Below are positions 10,012-21,595 of a stretch of DNA of 33,538 bases, in pieces. This stretch comes from Paracoccaceae bacterium (GTDB lineage Bacteria > Pseudomonadota > Alphaproteobacteria > Rhodobacterales > Rhodobacteraceae), in NCBI GenBank assembly GCA_021741465.1, contig JAIOXV010000015.1, positions 1-33,538 on the forward strand. Reading direction: 5' to 3'. The position numbers and the translations under genes were made by a program. Position 1 is the first letter of the stretch, and every line of letters begins with the position of its first letter. The notes under the pieces were generated by a model. That model saw only the letters and a program-made list of their open reading frames with translations. It was not told the DNA's origin and ran no database searches.

Positions 10012-10238
10012 ACCTGCGGCCACGGGGCAGAGTTCTTGGTCGACGCTGCCCCGTTGCATTCCACGAAAATGCCACCACCTCTGACCCGCGCGGCGACGGC
10101 CCATGTGATACGCACGCAACGATCGGCCGATCTTTTCTTATGAAAGACAGGTGAACAAAACACCTCAAGGTCGCGCGTGGCAGGCCTCAGCAAAACTCTG
10201 TTCAGAATATTACCAAGCTGCTCGATGGCAGAGACAGT

Positions 10239-10334
10239 TCAGAACTTATAGCCCACCGACAAACCGACAATATTGCTATTGAACGTGTCTGCCTTCACAA
10301 GGCCCGCTTGAACAAACGCGCCCGAGGGGTGGGC
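10239..10334 (-). pseudogene. C-terminal remnant of an outer-membrane beta-barrel protein
   Basis: Minus strand encodes SGAFVQAGLVKADTFNSNIVGLSVGYKF* with the terminal Phe typical of OM barrels; coding similarity stops at the IS end. Confidence 0.6.
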
Positions 10335-11095
10335 TGAGCTACCCCCGAAATTCGGACACTGACGGCAATCACGATTTGATGTCTGCTGGTCTTCAACAAA
10401 ATTGAGAACAGACATGTCGAAACGCTGAAACCACGACGCGGCATTCAAGGGGCGTGTTGTGCTGAAGACCTTGAAAGGTGAGCGGACGGTTTCGGAGTTG
10501 GCCACCGCCTATGGCGTTCACCTGTTACCGCCAGATGTTTGCGTCGCAAAAACCGCGAATCGACGATAATCTATCAGCGGAAGAAATCGCTGCTGAAGGG
10601 CGCGATTTGGCGGCGATTATGAACTGGCATTCCCGCAAGGTTCTGGCCTGGCGCATCTGCAACACCCAAGCCCGACGTCTGCGTCAAGGCCCTGAACGAG
10701 GCGATCCATCGGTTTGACGCGACGGGCATCATGAACCCAGATCAGGGGTCGCAGTTAACGTCCTTTGTTGGCATCGACTGGCTGAAAAGGGCGGGCACAC
10801 GCATCTCGATAGACGGAAAAACCCGCTGCATCGACAGCATCTTCATCAAGCGCCTTTGGCGGTCCCTGAGTGTGAATGCGTTTATCTGCATGGATGGCAG
10901 ACTGGATCACAGACCAAAGCGGGCATCGGGCAGCGGATGGCCTTCGACAACCATCGCCGCCCACCTTCATCGCGTGGCGGAACCCCGTCAGCCGTGTTCT
11001 AGCGGCACATCAACGAAATACCCCAACCCGATCAACAGGAGCAAAGAGCAGCTGAACTTGCACCGGAAACCGTCCCAGGATCGGCGCGTAGCTCA
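10335..11095 (+). mobile_element. Degenerate IS3-family insertion sequence, internally deleted
   Basis: Ends TGAGCTAC...GTAGCTCA; orfA remnant MSKR*NHDAAFKGRVVLKTLKGERTVSELATAYGVH; orfB remnants IMNWHSRKVLAWRI, VCVKALNEAIHRF, IMNPDQGSQLTSFVGIDWLKRAGTRISIDGK...IFIKRLWRSL; stops, frameshifts and a deletion. Confidence 0.85.
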
Positions 11096-11235
11096 TTGCG
11101 GCATCGCAAGGTATTGCGACTAAATGGTCTATTCCTATTGGCGCCTGCCTGACATCTGCTTTTGCACGCCCATTGCCCTGTGGAGAAAACGGGTAAAGCC
11201 TGTCGCTTGGGGTGGCGGCCAGTGCAAACGGGTTG

Positions 11236-11259
11236 CCCGTGGGTCAGTTGCCCCACGGG
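11236..11259. terminator. Hairpin downstream of the glycerate kinase gene
   Basis: CCCGTGGG (11236-11243) / CCCACGGG (11252-11259) with 8-nt loop; weak T-tract, so terminator function is uncertain. Confidence 0.35.
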
Positions 11260-11331
11260 GGATGAATAGCCAAACTTGCAGCAAATCAATCGGTCCCGGC
11301 GATGGCACGGCGTCACGCACTGTCGTTTGGA

Positions 11332-12582
11332 TCAGTGGCTTGGCCCCAAAAGCAGCACCTGCACATCGGCCACATTGGTGCCCGTGGCGCCGCTGACCAG
11401 AAGATCCCCCGCCAAAGACAAGGCGCGGTGACTGTCATTATTGGCCAAAAGCGCAGCCGGGTTGCCACCCGCCGCCACGATCCGCGCCACGGTTCTGGCA
11501 TCCACCACGCCGCCGGCGGCATCGGTCGGCCCGTCGCGGCCATCGGTGCCGCCGGACAAGAACGCCCAATCGCGCCCAATATCCGGCATCGCCATGGCGA
11601 CACGCAGCGCCAGTTCCTGGTTGCGACCGCCCAGCCCATTGCCCGACAGTTTGACGGTGGTTTCCCCGCCAAACACAAGGCAGCGATATGGGCCGGGGTT
11701 TTGTGCGGCCAAAATGATCTGCGCGGCCGCGTCCGAAACGTCGCCGATCAACCGATCTGATATGATGGCCGACCCGTCACATGCGGCAGCCTGCATCGCC
11801 TCAAGGCTTTTGCGGTTGGACCCGATCAGAACGTTCAATGCCACCGGCACGGGGGCGGCGGGTGTGTCACGGTCCAACGCTGCGCGCACCGCTGCAGGCA
11901 ACTGCAACCAAAGGCCTTGGGCATGCAAAAGCGCACGGGCATCGGCACGGCTTCCCACGGGGGCCACCGTCAGGCCCGAGGCGATGACGCGCAGATCATC
12001 GCCGATCACATCCGACAGGATATAGCCCGTTACTGGCGCAGCATTCGCGGCGCGCAAAAGCCCGCCTCCCTTCAACCGCGACAGGGCCTGCCGCACCAGA
12101 TTGAGTTGGGAAATATCAACACCCGCGCCCAGCAAAAGGCGGCTGGTCTCAGCCTTGTCGGCCAAAGAAACCCCCTCAACCGGCGCCGGCAACAGCGCCG
12201 ATCCACCGCCCGATATCAGCGCGATCACCCGATCCTCTGGCCGGGCATCGCGCAACATGGCTTCGACCGCCACTGCGGCTTTGGCCCCATTCTCATCAGG
12301 CACCGGGTGGCCAGAGGCCATCACAACCGCCCCCGCAACGGGCCGGGCGTTTTCATAATTCGTCACCACCAAAGCCACAAAACTTTGGTCCGCGACATGC
12401 GCGATCAGGCTTTCGGCCATCGGCACCGCCGCTTTGCCAATTGCGACAATGCGCAGTGTCCCGCCCCGGTCAGGGACGGGCAAAGGCGCGGCAGCAAGCG
12501 CGCGCGACAGGGCAATGCCGGGATCGGCCGCCTCGCAGGCGGTCTGAAACAGCGATATTGCCCGATCGCGCAGGCTTGTCAT
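11332..12582 (-). CDS. gckA: Glycerate 2-kinase (MOFRL family)
   Basis: 416 aa; IALISGGGSALLPAPVEGVSLADKAETSRLLLGAGVDISQLNLVRQALSRLKGGGLLRAA and CLVFGGETTVKLSGNGLGGRNQELALRVA. Confidence 0.9.
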   Translation of the reverse strand: MTSLRDRAISLFQTACEAADPGIALSRALAAAPLPVPDRGGTLRIVAIGKAAVPMAESLIAHVADQSFVALVVTNYENARPVAGAVVMASGHPVPDENGAKAAVAVEAMLRDARPEDRVIALISGGGSALLPAPVEGVSLADKAETSRLLLGAGVDISQLNLVRQALSRLKGGGLLRAANAAPVTGYILSDVIGDDLRVIASGLTVAPVGSRADARALLHAQGLWLQLPAAVRAALDRDTPAAPVPVALNVLIGSNRKSLEAMQAAACDGSAIISDRLIGDVSDAAAQIILAAQNPGPYRCLVFGGETTVKLSGNGLGGRNQELALRVAMAMPDIGRDWAFLSGGTDGRDGPTDAAGGVVDARTVARIVAAGGNPAALLANNDSHRALSLAGDLLVSGATGTNVADVQVLLLGPSH

Positions 12583-12585
12583 GCC

Positions 12586-13563
12586 TTACGCCGCCGAGAT
12601 TTGGCGGGCTTTTTGGACAAGAACTTCGGCCTGACGGATAGACGCATAGTCGATCAGACGACCGTCCAGCGACACCGCGCCTTTGCCCTCGGCCGCGGCC
12701 TGTTCCATCGCGGCAAGAATACGCTGCGCGCGGGTCACTTCGGCCTCGGACGGGCTCATCACCTCGTTGGCCAGCGCGATCTGGCTGGGATGAATGGCCC
12801 ATTTGCCCTCACATCCCAGAACTGCCGCACGCTTTGCTGCTGCGCGATAACCGTCCGGATCGGAAAAATCGCCAAACGGGCCATCCACCGGGCGCAGGCC
12901 ATTGGCGCGGGCAGCAACCACCATGCGCGCCAGCGCGTAATGCCACATGTCGCCCCAATGCACTTGACGGCTACCGTCATCCAGCTTGTCAGTCAGCACC
13001 GAATAATCCGGGTTCACACCGCCGATGATCGTGGTGCGCGCGCGGGTCGAGGCAGCATAGTCGGCCACGCCGAAATGCAGCGACTCATTGCGCTTCGACG
13101 CAGCGGCGATTTCCGAGACGTTCTGCATGCCGAGCGCGGTCTCGATGATATGCTCAAACCCGATGCGCTTTTTGTAGCCCTTGGCGTCCTCGATCTGGGT
13201 CACCATCATGTCGACGGCATAAACGTCAGCCGCGGTACCAACTTTCGGCACCATGATCAGATCCAGACGCTCACCAGCCTGTTCAACCACATCAACCACG
13301 TCGCGGTACATATAGTGGGTGTCGAGCCCGTTGATTCGGACCGACATGGTTTTCTTGCCCCAATCCATCTCGTTCAGGGCCTTGATGATGTTCTTGCGCG
13401 CCTGTGCTTTGTCATCGGGTGCAACCGCATCTTCCAGATCAAGAAAGATCACATCGGCATCAGATTGTGCTGCCTTTTCAAACATTTGCGGAGCGCTGCC
13501 GGGGACGGCGAGTTCGCTGCGGTTCAGCCGTGCCGGGGCTTGGGTGATGACGTGAAAGCTCAT
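12586..13563 (-). CDS. mcl1: L-malyl-CoA/beta-methylmalyl-CoA lyase
   Basis: 325 aa CitE/HpcH family; RSELAVPGSAPQMFEKAAQSDADVIFLDLEDAVAPDDK, RINGLDTHYMYRDVVDVVEQ, WAIHPSQIALANEVMSP. Confidence 0.92.
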   Translation of the reverse strand: MSFHVITQAPARLNRSELAVPGSAPQMFEKAAQSDADVIFLDLEDAVAPDDKAQARKNIIKALNEMDWGKKTMSVRINGLDTHYMYRDVVDVVEQAGERLDLIMVPKVGTAADVYAVDMMVTQIEDAKGYKKRIGFEHIIETALGMQNVSEIAAASKRNESLHFGVADYAASTRARTTIIGGVNPDYSVLTDKLDDGSRQVHWGDMWHYALARMVVAARANGLRPVDGPFGDFSDPDGYRAAAKRAAVLGCEGKWAIHPSQIALANEVMSPSEAEVTRAQRILAAMEQAAAEGKGAVSLDGRLIDYASIRQAEVLVQKARQISAA

Positions 13564-13668
13564 GCGTTGGCCTTTTCTGTTGCCGGATTCGCGGTCAGAA
13601 AGCGGCGCAAAAACCTATACTGTCAAGAAAAATAAATTCCTGAAAGCATACATTCGCATGCAATCTGC

Positions 13669-14289
13669 CTAGCGCGACTTGAAGTAATAAGCAACCGCTT
13701 GCGTGCGGCTGCTGACGCCAAGTTTCTCGAAAAGGTTTGTCAGGTGGTACTTCACCGTGTTGGTCGAAATGTCGAATTCACGGGCCAGATCCTTGTTGGC
13801 CAGACCGTTTGCAAGCGACTCGAGCAGCGCCTTTTCGCGGCGCGTCAACTGATGGATCGGGTCCGCTTGCAGCCCGCGCACATCGATGAAGGGGAACACC
13901 ATTTTCCCGGCGGCCACGTCAATGCAGGTTTCCAAAAGCCGCTCCACCGGTGATTTGCGGTCCACGAATCCCGCAGCACCCGCCGCCAAAGCCTTGAGCG
14001 ATTCGGTTCCACTTGGGTCTTCGGCATAGATCACCAGCCGCGGCGCGCCTTCTTGGTCGCGCAGCACCTCGGTCAGCTTCTGACCGCCCAGCTGCGGGAT
14101 GTGCCAGTCAATCACCCCGACCGTCACCGGCACCCGCATGACCGCACCAAGAAAGCCTTCGGCGGTGGAGGAGGTCGAGACGAGCGAAAATCTTCGATCT
14201 TTCTCAAAGACTTCGGACAGGGCCGACAGCACCAAAGGGTTGCCCTCGGCCAGGGCAAGATCGATCTGTTGCAGCTTGTTTTCCATCAT
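13669..14289 (-). CDS. LuxR/NarL-type response regulator with atypical receiver
   Basis: 206 aa; receiver-like N-terminus (LALAEGNPLVLSAL...VGVIDWHIPQLGG...AAGAAGFVDRKSP) and LuxR HTH (LTRREKALLESLANGLANKDLAREFDISTNTVKYHLTNLFEKLGV). Confidence 0.88.
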   Translation of the reverse strand: MMENKLQQIDLALAEGNPLVLSALSEVFEKDRRFSLVSTSSTAEGFLGAVMRVPVTVGVIDWHIPQLGGQKLTEVLRDQEGAPRLVIYAEDPSGTESLKALAAGAAGFVDRKSPVERLLETCIDVAAGKMVFPFIDVRGLQADPIHQLTRREKALLESLANGLANKDLAREFDISTNTVKYHLTNLFEKLGVSSRTQAVAYYFKSR

Positions 14290-14323
14290 CTCTCGCCTTG
14301 GATTTTGCTTGGCTGCTTCAAAA

Positions 14324-14400
14324 ACCTACCCATTTGAATAGGTCACGAACTGTATACACCTGCATACTTACCAATTTGGGTAGTTTATTTACCACCCATA
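14324..14400. promoter_or_regulatory. Putative operator cluster in the divergent promoter region
   Basis: ACCTACCCATTTGAATAGGT (14324-14343), TACCAATTTGGGTA (14369-14382) and ACCACCCATA (14391-14400) share TACCCA/ACCCA half-sites. Confidence 0.45.
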
Positions 14401-14486
14401 AGGACTTCCAAAAGCAGCAGTAAGGAAGGTTGTTCCAAAAGTCAAAGCAGCATTTGGTGCATCAACCATCCGAGGGAGGATCGTCC

Positions 14487-15734
14487 GTGACCACTACCAG
14501 CATTCCGCCACAGCTGCATATTCCTGAAACCTTGGCCGCAGGGCCGGGCCCCGGCAATACCGATGCCCGGGTTCTTGCAGCTTATGCCAACGCCGGCCTT
14601 GCCGATCACATGCAGGCCGACGTGCTGCGCGGGATGATCGAATGCAAAGAGATGCTCCGCAAGATCTGGGGCACCAAGAACACCTACACCTTCGGCGTTG
14701 CCGGAACCGGCTGGAGCGGGCTGGACTGCCTGTTCAGCGCCATTTTGCCCGGCGATACGGTGGTGACCTTTGTCAACGGCACCTTCAGCGGCATTGATGC
14801 GCTGACCGTCCGGATGAAAGCCGCCAGCCGCGCCGATCTGGCCGCCAATTCGATGGACCCGAAACCGGCGAACGTGACCCTTGTCACCGTGCCGCACGGC
14901 CAATCGGTGACGGGCGATGTGATTGACGCCGCGCTTGCCGCCAACAAACCCACCTGGGCCGTCATGGCGCATTGGGAAACCGGTTCGGGCCGGATTAACG
15001 ACATTCGCGCCTTTTCGGATGCTTGTGAGCGTCACGGGGTGATGGGCCTTGTCGATGCGGTCTCGTCCTTGGGGATCGAGGATTTTGACATTGATGATTA
15101 CCCCGGCATCGTCGGCTGGGCGTCTTGCCCGCAAAAAGGCGTGCTGTGCCTGCCCTTGACCTATGCTCCGGTCAGCTTTTCGGACCGCTACATCGCGCAT
15201 CTGAAAGCCAATGGCTCTTCCAGCTATGTGAACCACCCGATGATGGAGGCCCGGCATTGGGCGATCCACGACGGCAAGGACAGCGCCGCTGGCACCTATC
15301 ACCGCACTCATTCGGGCTATGCCGTCGCCGCCTTCCATGAGGCGCTGCGGATCAACCTTCAGCACGGCAAAGCGCAAAAGGCCGCGGACTACGCCTATCA
15401 CGAGGCAGCCCTGCGCGCCGCCGTCGTCGCCCTTGGCTGCGATGTCACCTCGAACATGACCAGCCTTGTGGTCTTGAACCTGCCCGCCAAGCTGGCTGGT
15501 CGTGAAAAGGATCTGGTGCAGGCCTGCCGGGCGCGCGGTTTCGGCATCTGGCCGACCCTGTCCGAACCGGTTCAGGTGCGCATCGGCATCCTGAACCAGC
15601 TTTCCCGCCATGCCATCAGTGACATCGTTGAGCGCTTTGCCGCCGCGATGAACGAAATGGGCGCGGGGGCCGATGTCGGCGCGGCGCGGGAGGCGCTGAA
15701 CCGGCATTACCTTGCAGAGATGGCAGCCGAGTAA
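14487..15734 (+). CDS. Class V PLP aminotransferase, candidate serine-glyoxylate aminotransferase (divergent)
   Basis: 415 aa from GTG with gagggagga RBS; LAAGPGPGNTDARV, GVAGTGWSGLDCLFSAILPGD, LVDAVSSLG, ASCPQKGVLCLP (PLP Lys); serine-cycle context. Confidence 0.75.
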   Translation: MTTTSIPPQLHIPETLAAGPGPGNTDARVLAAYANAGLADHMQADVLRGMIECKEMLRKIWGTKNTYTFGVAGTGWSGLDCLFSAILPGDTVVTFVNGTFSGIDALTVRMKAASRADLAANSMDPKPANVTLVTVPHGQSVTGDVIDAALAANKPTWAVMAHWETGSGRINDIRAFSDACERHGVMGLVDAVSSLGIEDFDIDDYPGIVGWASCPQKGVLCLPLTYAPVSFSDRYIAHLKANGSSSYVNHPMMEARHWAIHDGKDSAAGTYHRTHSGYAVAAFHEALRINLQHGKAQKAADYAYHEAALRAAVVALGCDVTSNMTSLVVLNLPAKLAGREKDLVQACRARGFGIWPTLSEPVQVRIGILNQLSRHAISDIVERFAAAMNEMGAGADVGAAREALNRHYLAEMAAE

Positions 15735-15816
15735 ACGCGGCCTGCGCGGCAGAGATGGCAGCCGAGTAAACGCGGCCTGCGGGGCGGAAATGTCAGCCGG
15801 GTAAACTCGGCCTGAG
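15714..15816. repeat. Three tandem copies of a 33-bp element (35-bp period) between the aminotransferase and mtkA
   Basis: GCAGAGATGGCAGCCGAGTAAACGCGGCCTGCG at 15714 and 15749 (identical), GCGGAAATGTCAGCCGGGTAAACTCGGCCTGAG at 15784; copy 1 includes the aminotransferase stop codon. Confidence 0.95.
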
Positions 15817-15826
15817 GGAGGAAAGA

Positions 15827-17023
15827 ATGGATATTCACGAATATCAGGCCAAAGAGATATTGGCGAAGTTCGGCGTGGCGGTTCCTCCTGGGGGGCTGGC
15901 CTATAGCCCCGAACAGGCGGCCTACCGTGCACGCGAGCTGGGCGGAAATCGCTGGATCGTAAAGGCGCAGGTTCATGCAGGCGGGCGCGGCAAAGCCGGC
16001 GGCGTGAAGCTGTGCAATTCCGAGCATGAGATTCAGGATGCCACCAACGACATGTTCGGCCAAAAGCTGGTGACGCATCAGACCGGCGCCGAAGGCAAGG
16101 GAATCTACCGCGTTTACGTCGAAAGCGCGGTAGACTTTAACCGCGAGATCTATCTGGGCTTTGTGCTGGACCGTTCAACCCAGCGCATCATGATTGTCGC
16201 CTCTTCGGAAGGCGGCATGGAGATCGAAGAAATCTCGTCGCAACGGCCCGACTCGATCGTGCGTTCGACCGTGGAACCTGCGGTTGGTCTGCAAGAGTTT
16301 CAGGCCCGCGAAATTTCCTATGCCCTTGGCATCCCCACCGCGCTAACCCAGCAAATGGTGCGCACGCTGCAAGGCTGCTACCGCGCCTTCCGCGATCTGG
16401 ATGCCACGATGGTGGAAATCAACCCGCTGGTCATCACCGCCGACAACCGCATTCTTGCGCTTGATGCCAAGATGACCTTCGACACCAACGCGCTTTTCCG
16501 TCACCCGCAGGTGGCCGAGCTGCGCGACAAATCGCAAGAAGACCCGCGCGAAAGCCGCGCGGCTGACCGGGGGCTGGCCTATATCGGCCTGTCCGGCAAC
16601 ATCGGCTGCATCGTGAACGGTGCGGGCCTTGCCATGGCCACGATGGACACCATCAAACTTGCCGGGGGCGAGCCTGCGAACTTCCTCGACATCGGCGGCG
16701 GTGCCACGCCAGAGCGTGTGGCCAAGGCGTTTCGTCTGGTGATGTCGGATGAGAATGTCGAAGCCATTCTCGTGAACATCTTCGCGGGCATCAACCGCTG
16801 TGACTGGGTGGCAGAAGGCGTGGTTCAGGCGCTGACGGCAAACCCGGTGAATGTGCCCGTGATCGTGCGCCTGTCGGGCACCAATGTTGAAGAAGGTCAG
16901 AAGATCCTTGCCAAATCGGGGCTGCCAATCATTCGCGCCAACACCCTGATGGAGGCGGCCGAACGCGCCGTCATCGCCTGGAAGAACGACCGCAAGCAGA
17001 ACACCACCGTGAGGGCCATCTGA
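15827..17023 (+). CDS. mtkA: Malate-CoA ligase beta subunit (SucC-like)
   Basis: 398 aa; [26 protein letters not shown]-grasp, [18 protein letters not shown]; adjacent to malyl-CoA lyase and serine-cycle genes, favouring mtkA over sucC. Confidence 0.88.
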   Translation: MDIHEYQAKEILAKFGVAVPPGGLAYSPEQAAYRARELGGNRWIVKAQVHAGGRGKAGGVKLCNSEHEIQDATNDMFGQKLVTHQTGAEGKGIYRVYVESAVDFNREIYLGFVLDRSTQRIMIVASSEGGMEIEEISSQRPDSIVRSTVEPAVGLQEFQAREISYALGIPTALTQQMVRTLQGCYRAFRDLDATMVEINPLVITADNRILALDAKMTFDTNALFRHPQVAELRDKSQEDPRESRAADRGLAYIGLSGNIGCIVNGAGLAMATMDTIKLAGGEPANFLDIGGGATPERVAKAFRLVMSDENVEAILVNIFAGINRCDWVAEGVVQALTANPVNVPVIVRLSGTNVEEGQKILAKSGLPIIRANTLMEAAERAVIAWKNDRKQNTTVRAI

Positions 17024-17916
17024 TGAGCATCCTTCTTGATCGCGCCAGCCGTGTCATCGTGCAAGGCATCACCGGCCGCATGGCCCAGTTCCACACCAAG
17101 GAAATGCTGGATTACGGCACCAATGTTGTCGGTGGCGTTGTTCCCGGCAAGGGCGGGGAAACCGTGTTCGGCATTCCGGTCTTCGATACGGTGAAACAGG
17201 CTGTGGCCGCGACCGGGGCCGACACCAGCCTTGTGTTCGTGCCGCCCCCCTTTGCGGCCGACAGCATCATGGAAGCCGCCGATGCGGGCATCCGCTATTG
17301 CGTCTGCATCACCGACGGCATTCCGGCGCAGGACATGATCTTGGTCAAGCGCTATATGATGCGCTACCCGCGCGAGCGGCGCATGGTGCTGACCGGCCCG
17401 AATTGCGCCGGCACCATCAGCCCCGGCAAGGCGCTGCTTGGCATCATGCCCGGCCATATCTATCTGCCCGGCAATGTCGGCATTGTCAGCCGCTCTGGCA
17501 CCTTGGGATATGAGGCGGCCCAGCAGTTGAAAGACCGCGGCATCGGCGTGTCCACCAGCGTTGGCATCGGGGGCGATCCGATCAACGGTTCCAGCTTCCG
17601 TGATATTCTGGAACGGTTCGAAGCCGATCCCGACACCCATGTGATCTGCATGATCGGCGAAATCGGTGGCCCGCAAGAGGCCGAAGCTGCCGCTTACATT
17701 CAGGAACACATGACCAAACCGGTCATCGCCTATATCGCGGGTCTGACAGCCCCCAAGGGCCGCACGATGGGCCATGCCGGGGCGATCATTTCGGCCTTTG
17801 GCGAAAGCGCTTCGGAAAAGGTGGAAATCCTGTCCGATGCGGGTGTCACCGTTGCTGAAAACCCCTCGGTCATCGGCGAGACGGTCGCGCGCGTGATCGC
17901 CAAGCGCGCAGCCTGA
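17023..17916 (+). CDS. mtkB: Malate-CoA ligase alpha subunit (SucD-like)
   Basis: 297 aa; [57 protein letters not shown] (active-site His). Confidence 0.88.
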   Translation: MSILLDRASRVIVQGITGRMAQFHTKEMLDYGTNVVGGVVPGKGGETVFGIPVFDTVKQAVAATGADTSLVFVPPPFAADSIMEAADAGIRYCVCITDGIPAQDMILVKRYMMRYPRERRMVLTGPNCAGTISPGKALLGIMPGHIYLPGNVGIVSRSGTLGYEAAQQLKDRGIGVSTSVGIGGDPINGSSFRDILERFEADPDTHVICMIGEIGGPQEAEAAAYIQEHMTKPVIAYIAGLTAPKGRTMGHAGAIISAFGESASEKVEILSDAGVTVAENPSVIGETVARVIAKRAA

Positions 17917-17924
17917 CGGAGGGC

Positions 17925-18899
17925 ATGATGGCAAAACCCAAGGTCCTTGTGACGCGGCGCTGGCCGCAGGCGGTGGAAGCGAAGATGGCGCAGGTCTTTG
18001 ATCTGAGCTTGAACACCTCTGACACCCCGCTGAGCGAGGCGGATTTTCACGGTGCGCTGGGTCAGTATGATGCGATCCTGCCCACAGTGACCGACCGCCT
18101 GCCTGCCGCAGTCTTTGATTGCAGCACGCCGCGCACAAGGATCTTGGCCAATTACGGTGTGGGCTTTGCCCATATCGACACCGCCGCCGCAAAAGACCGC
18201 GGTATCGCGGTGACCAATACGCCCGACGTGGTGTCCGAATGCACCGCCGATATCGCCATGACCTTGATCCTGATGGTGGCGCGCCGTGCTGGCGAAGGTG
18301 AGCGCGAGTTGCGTGCCGGCCAATGGACAGGTTGGCGCCCGACGCACATGATCGGCACCAAGGTATCGGGTGCGACGCTGGGCATCATTGGCTTTGGCCG
18401 GATCGGCCAAGCCATGGCGCAGCGCGCGCATTTCGGCTTTGGCATGAAGACCATCGTGCAAAACCGCTCGGCCGTGCCGGCCGAGGTGTTGGCGCGCTAC
18501 AACGCAGTTCAGGTGCCGACAGTCGAAGACCTGCTGCCGCAATGCGATTTTGTGTCGCTGCACTGCCCCGGCGGCGCAACCAACCGCCATCTTATCAACG
18601 CGCGTCGACTGGATCTGATGCGGCCGGGCGCGTTTCTTATCAACACCGCGCGCGGCGAAGTGGTGGACGAACATGCGCTGGCCCAGGCGCTGTGGTTTGG
18701 TACCATTGGTGGCGCGGGGCTTGATGTGTTTGAACGCGAGCCGAAGATTCCGGCCGAGCTTTTGGAGTCTGACAATCTGGTTCTCTTGCCGCATCTGGGG
18801 TCTGCCACCCGCGAAACCCGCGAGGCGATGGGCTTTCGTGTGCTGGAAAACCTGTCAGACTTTTTCGATGGCCGCCAACCGCGCGACCGGGTCGCCTGA
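17925..18899 (+). CDS. hprA: D-2-hydroxyacid dehydrogenase, likely hydroxypyruvate/glyoxylate reductase
   Basis: 324 aa; GATLGIIGFGRIGQAMAQRA NAD site, NTARGEVVDE, LPHLGSAT; position in serine-cycle operon. Confidence 0.82.
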   Translation: MMAKPKVLVTRRWPQAVEAKMAQVFDLSLNTSDTPLSEADFHGALGQYDAILPTVTDRLPAAVFDCSTPRTRILANYGVGFAHIDTAAAKDRGIAVTNTPDVVSECTADIAMTLILMVARRAGEGERELRAGQWTGWRPTHMIGTKVSGATLGIIGFGRIGQAMAQRAHFGFGMKTIVQNRSAVPAEVLARYNAVQVPTVEDLLPQCDFVSLHCPGGATNRHLINARRLDLMRPGAFLINTARGEVVDEHALAQALWFGTIGGAGLDVFEREPKIPAELLESDNLVLLPHLGSATRETREAMGFRVLENLSDFFDGRQPRDRVA

Positions 18900-18902
18900 C
18901 CC

Positions 18903-21578
<2,676 letters not shown>

Positions 21579-21595
21579 ACAGAGGACATTATCCC

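Noticed and set aside
11917-13635. 572-aa plus-strand ORF opposite the glycerate kinase and malyl-CoA lyase genes
   Set aside because: Antisense shadow ORF with His/Arg/Gln-rich composition; the opposite strand has clear enzymes.
14487-15734. BhcA (aspartate-glyoxylate aminotransferase of the beta-hydroxyaspartate cycle)
   Set aside because: Sequence lacks the BhcA-like FIPGPTNIP start, and no hydroxyaspartate aldolase, dehydratase or iminosuccinate reductase genes lie nearby.
15714-15816. Possible CRISPR array
   Set aside because: Three contiguous copies with only 2-bp gaps and no unique spacers; tandem duplication of a gene end, no cas genes.
14442-15932. 496-aa minus-strand ORF opposite the aminotransferase gene
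   Set aside because: Antisense shadow; its repeated [11 protein letters not shown] segments come from the 35-bp tandem repeats.
15827-17916. sucC/sucD (succinyl-CoA synthetase) annotation
   Set aside because: Same superfamily, but adjacency to malyl-CoA lyase, hydroxypyruvate reductase, ppc and glyA favours malate-CoA ligase (mtkAB); a phylogeny would settle it.
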